A stretch of 64,000 bases of DNA from positions 1 through 64,000 of the IMG/VR virus record IMGVR_UViG_3300024289_000028, one strand, 5' to 3'. Of the stretch, positions 43,809 to 51,323 are shown one piece after another. The translations under genes were made by a program, and so were the position numbers. The DNA comes from a virus. The notes under the pieces were generated by a model, which had not been told where the DNA came from, made no database searches, and saw nothing but the letters and a program-made list of their open reading frames with translations. The stretch's first letter is position 1. Every line of letters starts with the position of its first letter.

Positions 43809-46800
43809 TTAAGCAGAATATACATTGCCCGTCATAGACTTTTGTGTAGTAAGCTGCTTGTCGTTAACTTCTAATAATTTTCGATTTATCATAACTAATA
43901 GATCCATCTTAGTATTTAATAGCGATAACTGCGATTCAGCTGTTTCTTGAGTTGCCTTAGCGGGTGTAGGTGTTGTTGCACCAGTTCTTGGTTGAGCAGT
44001 TGCTGCCGCTGGTGCTGGCGCTGCTGGTTGTTGTGATACACTAGTTTGAGCTGTTGAGGTCGATGGAGTTACGCTGCCACCTTTGGCAAATTGTCCAGAA
44101 TAAGAATTTACTTTTCCTAAAATTTCTTCTCCAATTGCGCCTTTTCGTCTTATGTCTCCACCGGCAATTTGGCTTGTTGCTAACAAGTTTGCTTGTTCTT
44201 GAGATAATCCAGAAGTGCCCATACCAAGTTTGCTAGCCATTCCGGCTTGACCTTTTTTCATATACCAAGCACTAACTTCCGCAGCAACCTGTGGATCGTT
44301 AACTAAATCTGGATTTTTAACTAATCTATCATCACCGTAGATGGCTTTTGATGCAGCGGCATAATTATTTTTACCAGTTAACTGAATAAAACCTCTGCCT
44401 CTATATTTCCATCCATCTCCGGGTTCCGTATTCCCCATTTGACGACCCATTGCTGTGCCGGAACCATACATCATTTCGCCCATTTTTTGCTGGTCGCCTT
44501 TGATAGCATTTAGTTCTGCATCGGATTTTCCAGCAGCCCTACTACCAAATATTTTTCTAATACGATCGTTAGATGTATTAGCATAATTCATATTTTCAGA
44601 AATACTCTTACCGCCAGTTTCTTTCATTATGTTGCCTTTGACAGCAGCAACATAAGCAGGATCAGTAATTCCTTGTTTTTTAAGAGCTGCTTCAACTAGA
44701 GCCATGTTTTTCTGTTGATCTTGATTTAACGGTCCAGCAGCTCCTGGGGCCGGTCCTCCTGTTGGTGCAGCGGGTGCAGTAGCAGGTGTGGCAGGTGAAG
44801 GAGCTCCTCCTCCCATAGTTTTTCTTTCTTTAAAGGCTTTAAATGTTTCTTCAGGACTTGTGTAATTAATTTTCTTCTGTGCTTCTACTTGAGCTTCTGT
44901 TGTTTTAGTTGCCTCTTGAGCCGCAGCGGTAGCAGCTTGTGTTGTTTTAGTATGTTCTTGAGTAGCTTTCTTATCTTCCTCGTAAGTTCCACGTTCTATT
45001 GCTTTTTGTTTTCTCTTATCGTCTCTATCTTTTTCTTTAGCGTCAAGTTCTTTACGTTGGTCATCCCTTAAGGCTCTACGTCTATCAGCTTCTGCTTTAC
45101 TAATACCACCAATTGCATTTGGTATTTTCTCTAATAAAGAATCCATCCAATCTTGCAAAGTCATCCATAAACGTTGGAAATTATCTTTTAAAGCATCAAT
45201 AATTGTTCCAAATGTCCAACCACTATCATATAATTTCTTAAAGAGATAAACAACACCTGCAACCGCTGCCGCTACTGCAATAAATGGCGCTGCGGCCGCT
45301 AGTACAGGAGCTACGGTTGCCCATACTGCTGATGCCAGTGCTGTTAAACCTAAAACATTAACTGCTTGAACTAAATTTGCAGCAGCAGTAATGGCGCTTG
45401 AAACTACTATAAGTCCACCTAGTATTCCCATTCCTATAGCTACTTCTTTTGCATGGTCTGCCACCCAAGTCAATCCTTCAATTAATATAGGAGTTAGTTC
45501 TTCTATGGCCGCTGTAAATGACTGCAACATTTTATCTAACAACGGACTATTAGCCAATGCTGCCATAAATTTATTTGAAAGGTCAGCTAACTTTTCCATG
45601 TTACTTTTCATTTTAGCAGGATCAAGACCTTTGGCGCCTTCTGTTAATTGTTTTTGTCTGTCTAATTCTTGTTGTGCCGCTTGTGCTCTTAGACTTCCGT
45701 TATCTTTTTCTGCCCTGTTGGCTCGATCTAAATTAGAAACAATACCCTTGCCCCATTTTTCAGCATCATACGTGGCCAACGTTACTTGAGCAGCATTTTT
45801 TTGACTAGCAATAGCACCAGCATTGAATGCTTCGTCAATCTTAAATGCTCCTTCTCTAGTCATTGTTCCTGATTGTCTAATATCACGAGAAGCCTGTAGC
45901 AATGCTTTTGCGGCCTGCGGATTTGTAATCATTAATTGCTGAGCTGCTTCGCTGTTTAATGATCCTGTGGCTAAAATAGTTTGTGCTGCTTGTTTTTCAG
46001 ATTCACTCATGCTATCCATTAGCATGTTTAAATTTTTAGCACCTTCTTTTCCAACTTTAGCCTGTAATATTCTAAACTGCGCATCGGCTTGTCTTGCTTC
46101 TTGTTCTCTTTGAAGTATTTCTTTATTCTTACCAGTAAGTTTTGAAACAGCATCTAAATTTCTTAGATAGTCACCCGTATCTTTAACTAACTCTTCGTTT
46201 GAAACTCTTACTCCGCCGGCGCTCTTTGTGACTATTGCTGAATATCTAGCAATGCCATTATTAATATCTTCAGTTGAATAACCCAATCTTGCAAGTTCGT
46301 CTCCAAGTTGACTATTTCTAATCTTCTGAGACATTTCACTTAAACGTTTTGCACCTTGAGTTACACTACCGCCAAATAATGCTAAGTTCTCGCTGTTATT
46401 TTTAATAATGCTTGTGTACTGGTCAAGTGTTAGCCCTGTTGCCGAAACTTGACGTTGCATTTCTTGAATGCTTCCTCCGAAGTTTGCACCAACACTTGCT
46501 GCTTTGTTAAACGATTCATAAGTTTTTGTAGCAGCGCCTGCTACAGCACCAAAGGCCGACCCAAGAACTCCACCAAAAATTGGAATCTTGCCAATAATGC
46601 CGCCAACAGCATTGATGTTGTTTCCCATATTGGCAAGATCATTCATTAACCCAAAGAATGATGATCCTAATGCACTGGCACTACTAGCAACTTTTGTAAA
46701 TCCAGAAGCAACTAATTTTGTCCCTTCAATAAATTTTTCCTGGGCTCTAAGTTCTTCTTGATATTGTTTTATCTTTTCTTTTTGAGCTTTGTTTTCTTCT

Positions 46801-47042
46801 TCGTCTTGTTTTATCTTTTCTTTTTGCAGTTTGGTTAATTTTTTAAATCCGTCCGATGATTCTTCAAGTTGCTTGTAGAATTTTTTCATCGACTCTGCAA
46901 TTTGTTTTTCAGATTTGCCGTCTTTGCCTTGTTTAGCAGCCAACAGAGCAACAGCACGGACAAGTTCCTTGAGGGTGGCTTCGGTAGCCGCGTTGTTTAA
47001 TTCAATTGGTTGACCGCCTAGATCACCGGTTACTTCTGCCAT
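43809..47042 (-). CDS. Tail tape measure protein with GH19 lysozyme-like domain
   Basis: 1077 aa. Residues 40-110 form a Lys/Glu coiled coil (KLTKLQKEKIKQDEEENK). Residues ~110-200 and ~535-630 hold hydrophobic Gly/Ala membrane-like helices (e.g. MGILGGLIVVSSAITAAA, LAAAAPFIAVAAAVAGVVYL), as in tape measures that enter the host membrane. After a Lys/Glu-rich and Pro/Ala linker, residues ~775-945 form a glycoside hydrolase family 19 domain with catalytic KETGG and EPGDGWKYRGRGFIQLTG. The C-terminal 45 residues are helical. It should set tail length and cut peptidoglycan during injection. It stands next to gp26, transcribed divergently. Confidence 0.8.
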   Translation of the reverse strand: MAEVTGDLGGQPIELNNAATEATLKELVRAVALLAAKQGKDGKSEKQIAESMKKFYKQLEESSDGFKKLTKLQKEKIKQDEEENKAQKEKIKQYQEELRAQEKFIEGTKLVASGFTKVASSASALGSSFFGLMNDLANMGNNINAVGGIIGKIPIFGGVLGSAFGAVAGAATKTYESFNKAASVGANFGGSIQEMQRQVSATGLTLDQYTSIIKNNSENLALFGGSVTQGAKRLSEMSQKIRNSQLGDELARLGYSTEDINNGIARYSAIVTKSAGGVRVSNEELVKDTGDYLRNLDAVSKLTGKNKEILQREQEARQADAQFRILQAKVGKEGAKNLNMLMDSMSESEKQAAQTILATGSLNSEAAQQLMITNPQAAKALLQASRDIRQSGTMTREGAFKIDEAFNAGAIASQKNAAQVTLATYDAEKWGKGIVSNLDRANRAEKDNGSLRAQAAQQELDRQKQLTEGAKGLDPAKMKSNMEKLADLSNKFMAALANSPLLDKMLQSFTAAIEELTPILIEGLTWVADHAKEVAIGMGILGGLIVVSSAITAAANLVQAVNVLGLTALASAVWATVAPVLAAAAPFIAVAAAVAGVVYLFKKLYDSGWTFGTIIDALKDNFQRLWMTLQDWMDSLLEKIPNAIGGISKAEADRRRALRDDQRKELDAKEKDRDDKRKQKAIERGTYEEDKKATQEHTKTTQAATAAAQEATKTTEAQVEAQKKINYTSPEETFKAFKERKTMGGGAPSPATPATAPAAPTGGPAPGAAGPLNQDQQKNMALVEAALKKQGITDPAYVAAVKGNIMKETGGKSISENMNYANTSNDRIRKIFGSRAAGKSDAELNAIKGDQQKMGEMMYGSGTAMGRQMGNTEPGDGWKYRGRGFIQLTGKNNYAAASKAIYGDDRLVKNPDLVNDPQVAAEVSAWYMKKGQAGMASKLGMGTSGLSQEQANLLATSQIAGGDIRRKGAIGEEILGKVNSYSGQFAKGGSVTPSTSTAQTSVSQQPAAPAPAAATAQPRTGATTPTPAKATQETAESQLSLLNTKMDLLVMINRKLLEVNDKQLTTQKSMTGNVYSA

Positions 47043-47068
47043 TATTCAAAATCCCAGAAAAGTGCGTA

Positions 47069-47076
47069 CATAAATA
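47069..47076 (+). promoter_or_regulatory. Late promoter CATAAATA for gp26
   Basis: Plus-strand NATAAATA octamer 35 bp upstream of the gp26 start. It lies in the 68-bp gap shared with the divergent tape-measure gene. Confidence 0.6.
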
Positions 47077-47091
47077 CGTATGATTACTTTT

Positions 47092-47099
47092 TATTTATC
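47092..47099 (-). promoter_or_regulatory. Late promoter GATAAATA for the tape measure gene
   Basis: Minus-strand NATAAATA octamer 50 bp upstream of the tape-measure start. It faces, and its transcript would cross, the plus-strand octamer at 47069-47076. Confidence 0.65.
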
Positions 47100-47110
47100 G
47101 GGGTTAAAAA

Positions 47111-47971
47111 ATGGTAGAAAATCCATCAATTGCTAAACCAACAAATCCGTTGGCAGCGTTTTTTAGACAACCAAAGTTATATGTAACTTTACCAAGTCAC
47201 GGCAAATATTATCCGCCGGGAGTATTGGATCAGAGTGAGAATGGCGAATACGCTGTCTATGCTATGACCGCTAAGGACGAACTTATGTTTAAAACTCCCG
47301 ATGCGTTAATGAATGGTCAAGCAACCGTTGAACTAATAAAAAGCTGTGTGCCTGCTATTAAAGATCCTTGGAAAATGCCAAGTTTAGATTTAGATGCTGT
47401 TTTAATTGCTATTAGAACAGCAACCTACGGTGAAATGATGGAAGTTGATGCGGATTGCCCTGAATGCAGTAATCGAAGTACATTTGAAATTAATCTTGTG
47501 AGTTATCTTGATAAACTTAATAATTTTAGATATGTAGATCAACTTGAAGTTCCACCGTTAACTATTACTATTAGACCTTATTCATATCAAGAAATTACTA
47601 AGGCTAGTATTAAAGCATTAGAACAACAAAAAGTATTAAACGTTGTTACTAACGATTCATTGTCAGATGAAGAAAAATTAGAGCAATTTGGCGAAAGTTT
47701 TATTAAATTAACCGAATTAACCGTAGATGTTATTGCAGGATGTATCACTAGTATTACTACGCCAGAAGCTACCGTAACTGATTCTGTTATGATTAAAGAA
47801 TTTATTAACAATGCATCAACTGATGTGTTTAATACAATTAATAAACATGTAACAGAAATGAAAGGTAGAATTGATCTACAGACTCAAGAAGTCGAGTGTA
47901 CAGAATGTCATCATCAATATACTATTAACTTAGTAATGGATCAATCAAATTTTTTCGCAGTAAGGTCTTAA
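47111..47971 (+). CDS. 26: Baseplate hub assembly protein gp26 (tail assembly chaperone-like)
   Basis: A 286-aa protein matching the T4 gp26 baseplate family. Residues 20-65 have PKLYVTLPSHGKYYPPG and YAVYAMTAKDELMFKTPDAL, then NGQATVELIKSCVPAIKDPW and a helical middle. C116-P-E-C119 and C263-T-E-C266 look like two halves of one zinc site. It is longer than T4 gp26 (208 aa). It is a helper of hub assembly and adjoins the tape measure gene, the place where other tailed phages encode tail assembly chaperones. The last codons run over a TTTTTTC slippery heptamer, and an open -1 frame continues for 75 codons. Confidence 0.85.
   Translation: MVENPSIAKPTNPLAAFFRQPKLYVTLPSHGKYYPPGVLDQSENGEYAVYAMTAKDELMFKTPDALMNGQATVELIKSCVPAIKDPWKMPSLDLDAVLIAIRTATYGEMMEVDADCPECSNRSTFEINLVSYLDKLNNFRYVDQLEVPPLTITIRPYSYQEITKASIKALEQQKVLNVVTNDSLSDEEKLEQFGESFIKLTELTVDVIAGCITSITTPEATVTDSVMIKEFINNASTDVFNTINKHVTEMKGRIDLQTQEVECTECHHQYTINLVMDQSNFFAVRS
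47950..47956 (+). promoter_or_regulatory. Candidate -1 ribosomal frameshift site T TTT TTC
   Basis: The heptamer fits the X XXY YYZ rule in the gp26 frame (codons 281-282, Phe-Phe). An overlapping A AAT TTT heptamer (47947-47953) also fits. The gp26 stop follows 13 bases later at 47969. Slippage by -1 enters the 75-codon ORF that has no start codon of its own near its 5' end. A short AGGT/ACCT hairpin could form just downstream. Confidence 0.65.
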
Positions 47972-48183
47972 ACCTCCCAAGGCCGGAGATCTTACATCTT
48001 GTTTCAAAATTAGAAAAAGAGGCTAGGGAGATTAAAAAGGATGTCCTCAAGGCTTGTTGGTATATGCGAGGACTTTCTTATAGTGAAGGTATGAATCTAA
48101 GTTATGAAGAGCGCCAAATTATTGGCGAGATTATCAAAGATAATTTAGAGACCACTAAGAAAAGCGGCCTCCCATTCTTTTAA
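47956..48183 (+). CDS. Start-less ORF in the -1 frame, proposed gp26 frameshift extension
   Basis: 75 codons from the proposed slip site to TAA at 48181. The sequence is charged and helical (LVSKLEKEAREIKKDVLKAC, then WYMRGLSYSEGMNLSYEERQ, then a C-terminal TTKKSGLPFF) and looks like a real protein. There is no ATG, GTG or TTG start with a ribosome site at its beginning; the first in-frame ATG (48064) would give only 39 aa. Its natural product is probably a gp26 fusion of 357 residues, as with the long forms of tail assembly chaperones in lambda- and P2-like phages. It ends immediately before the convergent stop at 48184. If not a fusion, it is a small separate protein with an unusual start. 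Confidence 0.7.
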   Translation, partial: RSKVLNLPRPEILHLVSKLEKEAREIKKDVLKACWYMRGLSYSEGMNLSYEERQIIGEIIKDNLETTKKSGLPFF

Positions 48184-49293
48184 TTACTTTTTAAAAATAC
48201 TTGTTGCACCTGATTTAACATTTTCGGTGAACAATTTCTTTTTGTGTTCTTCAATTTTTCTTTCAAGTGCTTCTGCCAAAGGATTACCTGTGTTAACTTT
48301 GCCAGCGGCTTGCACCGAAGGCTGAGCAGGAGCCTTAGCTCTTGATTTTCTCGGAGCACGTTTCTTTGTCTGCATTGTAGGTTCAACTGCGGGTTCTTGT
48401 GTTGCAGCTGGCTGTTCCGGTGCTGGTTGTTGTTGCATATTAGGATTGTTTGGATTTGCTGTATGGGTTGTTGTTCCACCAACCTTTGATGTTGTTCCAC
48501 CAGTTGAGCTTGTTCCAGTGCTTACTGCCGGATTTGGTTCGCCGGCTAAGTTTGCTGCCATTTGTCCAAATGCACCTCCGCCTGCTGCTGGTTTTTCTTG
48601 TGCTGCTGGTTGTGCGCCTAATTCTTTTTGTAGTCCTGCAAGGATTCGTTGTTTACCTTTTTTATCTAGTTTAGCAATCTTAGCTTTAACCTGTGCATAA
48701 GGCGTGCCTTGTTGAGCTTGATCTTGTCCTTGACCACCTGCTGCTTGACCTTGTGCGGGTTCCATAGTTGGTTCAATTCTTCCAGATGCATCAGGTTGTG
48801 CTGCTCCGCCTGCTGCTGGTTTTCCTTTTGCAGGTGCTGGTTGTCCGCTAGCGGCCGGTTGTTGGCCTCCTGCTTGACCTTGTGCGGGTTCTTCTTGATC
48901 TGTATCTTGCATTCCTGCTTTCTTGGCTGCATTAAGGAAAGGATTATTTTGACCAATCTTTCCTTTTTTCCACATATCTTGAGCAACTTGACGTTTAGTT
49001 ATGCCTCCTTGACCACCTGCTGCTTGTTGACCACCGGCACCACCTGCTGCTTGTTGACCACCTGCTGCTTGACCTTGTGCGGGCTCTTCGTCATCTCCTG
49101 CACCTGCTACCGTACTTTTACCTGCGGCAAATCCTTTTTTAGCGGCTGCACCAAGTCCAGCTATACCACCTGCAACTGCGCCAACGCCTTTGGCAGCAGT
49201 TCCTACAGCTTTGCCAACTGCACTACCAATTTTATTCATCAATGGGCCTTCGGCAAGTTCTTTATCTTCGGTTATGAATTCATTTAATCTCAT
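48184..49293 (-). CDS. Ala/Gly/Gln-rich protein with capsid-targeting-like N terminus
   Basis: A 369-aa protein. It begins MRLNEFITED, close to the capsid-targeting sequence of T4 internal proteins (MKTYQEFIAE), with I7-T8-E9 fitting the gp21 cut rule. Residues 17-60 are Gly/Ala-rich and helical (KIGSAVGKAVGTAAKG, GVGAVAGGIAGLGAAAKKG). The rest is low-complexity, with three EPAQGQA copies. Near residues 198-226 it has YAQVKAKIAKLDKKGKQRI, a module shared with the C terminus of the next gene upstream. A C-terminal KRAPRKSRAK stretch is strongly basic. Probably packaged in the head or injected; function unknown. Confidence 0.65.
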   Translation of the reverse strand: MRLNEFITEDKELAEGPLMNKIGSAVGKAVGTAAKGVGAVAGGIAGLGAAAKKGFAAGKSTVAGAGDDEEPAQGQAAGGQQAAGGAGGQQAAGGQGGITKRQVAQDMWKKGKIGQNNPFLNAAKKAGMQDTDQEEPAQGQAGGQQPAASGQPAPAKGKPAAGGAAQPDASGRIEPTMEPAQGQAAGGQGQDQAQQGTPYAQVKAKIAKLDKKGKQRILAGLQKELGAQPAAQEKPAAGGGAFGQMAANLAGEPNPAVSTGTSSTGGTTSKVGGTTTHTANPNNPNMQQQPAPEQPAATQEPAVEPTMQTKKRAPRKSRAKAPAQPSVQAAGKVNTGNPLAEALERKIEEHKKKLFTENVKSGATSIFKK

Positions 49294-49294
49294 T

Positions 49295-50812
49295 TTAAGC
49301 AGTTCCTAATTGTTTTTGTAAGAAGCCCATGATACGCTTTTTACTTTTCTTATCTAACTTAGCTAACTCTGATTTAACTTCTGCATATAGTGTAGCTGTT
49401 TTTTTACCATTGGCGCCACCTTGGCCACCTTGATCGGCACCGCCCTGACCGGGTGGTGGTAGTTTCATTTGACTATAAACTTGTGTAACAATACCTGCAT
49501 CAATGCCCTGATCTTGTAAAAACTTTGCTAGTTCTTCTGAATCTGTAGGAGCACCTGCTTTTTGCCAAGCAGAATTTAACTTGTCTGCCGTGACCTGTGT
49601 GGTCATGTTATGACCTTTTGTCTTGGCCCAATCAACTGCTTTGCCTGCTCCAGCTTTAACCTTGTCCATAAAGCCAGCTTCTGATAACACACGATTAAAC
49701 ACTAGATATACTTGACCTTCACTTAAAGGTCTAGTTTGAATATAATAACTTTCTTGTTTTGGTTGTTTGCTGCCTGTACCAGCTGCAACTGCGCCTTGCG
49801 CAGCCGCGCCTAAGAATTTAAACACTTCTTTAGCACCTTCGGCAGCAGATTTTAACATTGCTCGCTTGTCTGCTGTGGCAGCAATCTGAGCAATATACTC
49901 TGGATTATTAAATTTATCATCAATCATGCCCTGAAGAACTTGCCATACCTTGTCGCTTTGAGCATAATCTCCTGCTTGCCAAGCAGAAGTAGCATCCATG
50001 AATAACTCTTTAGCATCTGCAATATCTGCTGGTTGTCCTACTAGTCCTTTAATTTCAAAGTTAGCAGAACGTGATCCTAACTCTCCCCCAACTTCATCAA
50101 AGATTTGAGTCATGTTTAATCTTCTAGCACCAGGGAATAGATTATCTTTGATAATATCAACTCCGCCACTGAGTGCATCGCCAATAAGTTCAAAGGTCTT
50201 ACCAGCAATAAAACCATAGGCTGCTGTTTTAATACCTTTGCCAATGGTAGTTGAAAGTTTTTCGCCTTTGATTAGTTCAGACGAATTACGAATAATAGCA
50301 CCTGCAATAGCGCCACCTACTGGGCCACCTGCAAGAGCTGCTAGAGTGGTAAGCACACCAATAATCGCTGCTGACTTACCTGGATTTTCTTTCATCCAAG
50401 TTCCCCATCCAGTTAGAGTTTTATCTAGCTCAGGAAACTTAGCACCAACTTTAGCCTTTAAATCTTCAAACTTTTGGTCCATGTTCTTAACAGGCGTAGT
50501 ATCCTGTAGCCATTTACCAACTTTATTAACTACTTCATCTGCTTTTTTAGCAACATCGATGCCTTTGCCCAGCATTGTTCTATTACCACCACCTGCACTT
50601 ACACTTTGCTCTACAGATCCAAATACCTGTTTAACCTGTTCAGGGCTTAGACTAGCTTCGATAAGAGGTAGCATTTCATTATAAATGCCTTCAACAATTC
50701 TGCGTTGTTCCTTATTAAGACCGTCACAGCTTTCCTCTAATATTAATCGTGAGTTGTGCATATGTCTTTCGACAAGTAACTGATGATTTTCTAATAATGT
50801 TGATATTTTCAT
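49295..50812 (-). CDS. Protein with capsid-targeting-like N terminus and hydrophobic segment
   Basis: A 505-aa protein. N terminus MKISTLLENHQLLVERH has L6-L7-E8 and L13-V14-E15, both fitting gp21 cleavage. Residues 30-145 are helical. Residues 147-174 are a Gly/Ala-rich hydrophobic stretch (AAIIGVLTTLAALAGGPVGG) able to insert in a membrane. Residues 190-360 are mixed alpha/beta. After a Gly/Gln linker the last 30 residues are YAEVKSELAKLDKKSKKRI..., a module repeated in the downstream 369-aa protein, 1 bp away. It is first gene after the late promoter at 50839. Candidate internal or ejected virion protein. Confidence 0.65.
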   Translation of the reverse strand: MKISTLLENHQLLVERHMHNSRLILEESCDGLNKEQRRIVEGIYNEMLPLIEASLSPEQVKQVFGSVEQSVSAGGGNRTMLGKGIDVAKKADEVVNKVGKWLQDTTPVKNMDQKFEDLKAKVGAKFPELDKTLTGWGTWMKENPGKSAAIIGVLTTLAALAGGPVGGAIAGAIIRNSSELIKGEKLSTTIGKGIKTAAYGFIAGKTFELIGDALSGGVDIIKDNLFPGARRLNMTQIFDEVGGELGSRSANFEIKGLVGQPADIADAKELFMDATSAWQAGDYAQSDKVWQVLQGMIDDKFNNPEYIAQIAATADKRAMLKSAAEGAKEVFKFLGAAAQGAVAAGTGSKQPKQESYYIQTRPLSEGQVYLVFNRVLSEAGFMDKVKAGAGKAVDWAKTKGHNMTTQVTADKLNSAWQKAGAPTDSEELAKFLQDQGIDAGIVTQVYSQMKLPPPGQGGADQGGQGGANGKKTATLYAEVKSELAKLDKKSKKRIMGFLQKQLGTA

Positions 50813-50838
50813 AAAAGACTCAAAATTGATATACTACT

Positions 50839-50846
50839 TATTTATT
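50839..50846 (-). promoter_or_regulatory. Late promoter AATAAATA
   Basis: Minus-strand NATAAATA octamer 27 bp upstream of the 505-aa gene, directly after a terminator hairpin. It should drive the two capsid-targeted genes as a late unit. Confidence 0.65.
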
Positions 50847-50847
50847 G

Positions 50848-50872
50848 AAAAGCGAGCTAACGCTCGCTTGCT
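50848..50872 (-). terminator. Terminator between the structured region and the late promoter at 50839
   Basis: Minus strand: AAGCGAGC-GTTA-GCTCGCTT, an 8-bp stem, followed by TTC and AT-rich sequence. It would stop transcripts coming from the gp47-gp46 operon and the structured region. Confidence 0.7.
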
Positions 50873-50903
50873 TTATCGCTTCGCTCAAAGCACTTTTCTT
50901 TTT
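50869..50903 (+). terminator. Possible plus-strand terminator
   Basis: TGCTTT pairs with AAAGCA (50869-50874 with 50887-50892), followed by CTTTTC and eight T. It would end antisense read-through from the gp26 operon, but the stem is only 6 bp. Confidence 0.4.
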
Positions 50904-51323
50904 TTTAATTATTTCAAAGATGCAGTTGAAATATATTTTGCGCGAAGCGCAAATTTAGCATTATCCAGATCGTTTCAGTCACACTTTGCCCGTTGCCGGG
51001 CAAAGAAAAAACATTATCCGAGTCGAACCATGTCACACAGCAGTAGAGCATTACAGAGGCGGTTGTCCGGTACCTCGAGCTCCGTCTTTACACAACGGCG
51101 GTATACATTAATCTGCTATCACTAATGTACACGTGGGGTTTTTCTCCCCTCATTTTACCTTTACATATCCTTTTCAAACAACTAAATCGCAGGTTTTAAG
51201 CGATCTTCATCCATAAATGGGTAGTAGTTGAGTACCATTGCGGCATGGAATTCCGTCCCTGCGACCACGATTGACCAGGTTTAGAGCGCATGAAGTTAAG
51301 GCCTGCGCTAGCCAAAAACCGCT

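Larger units (their letters stand above)
50813..51323. other. 510-bp structured non-coding region; candidate RNA gene
   Basis: No convincing ORF. Besides the promoter and terminators it holds a TTTGCGC/GCGCAAA hairpin (50937-50953), a perfect 9-bp CTTTGCCCG/CGGGCAAAG hairpin (50984-51005), tRNA-like fragments on the minus strand around 51005-51085 (a GTGACATGGTTCGAC-like arm next to CTGTAAT), a TCGCAGG/CCTGCGA pair closing exactly 78 nt (51187-51264) and an AGCGCA/TGCGCT stem (51285-51309). No complete cloverleaf could be drawn. It is visibly richer in G+C than its surroundings. A structured phage RNA or decayed tRNA cluster are the best guesses. Confidence 0.5.

Noticed and set aside
48709-49287. 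192-codon plus-strand ORF rich in Cys/Leu/Ser
   Set aside because: Antisense shadow of the Ala/Gly/Gln repeats of the 369-aa gene; its cysteine content comes from reverse-complemented Gln/Gly/Ala codons.
50984-51005. Perfect 9-bp hairpin as a terminator
   Set aside because: The T-run lies on the 5' side in the minus direction and an A-run follows on the plus strand, so it does not have terminator polarity.
51068-51083. Overlapping KpnI/XhoI/SacI-like sites (GGTACCTCGAGCTC) suggesting a cloning polylinker
   Set aside because: A single short palindromic run with no vector sequence around it; chance or natural structure is more likely.
51005-51090. Possible tRNA gene (GGTTCGAC arm, CTGTAAT loop on the minus strand)
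   Set aside because: The T-arm-like sequence is not flanked by complementary stem halves and no acceptor or anticodon stem could be formed by eye; noted only as tRNA-like within the structured region.
50826-51125. 99-codon plus-strand ORF in the structured region
   Set aside because: It spans the terminator, promoter and hairpins, has an atypical Arg/Ser/Phe-rich composition and no ribosome site.
51187-51264. 78-nt segment closed by a 7-bp TCGCAGG/CCTGCGA stem as a tRNA
   Set aside because: Length and acceptor-like stem are tempting, but neither strand gives acceptable D, anticodon and T arms together.
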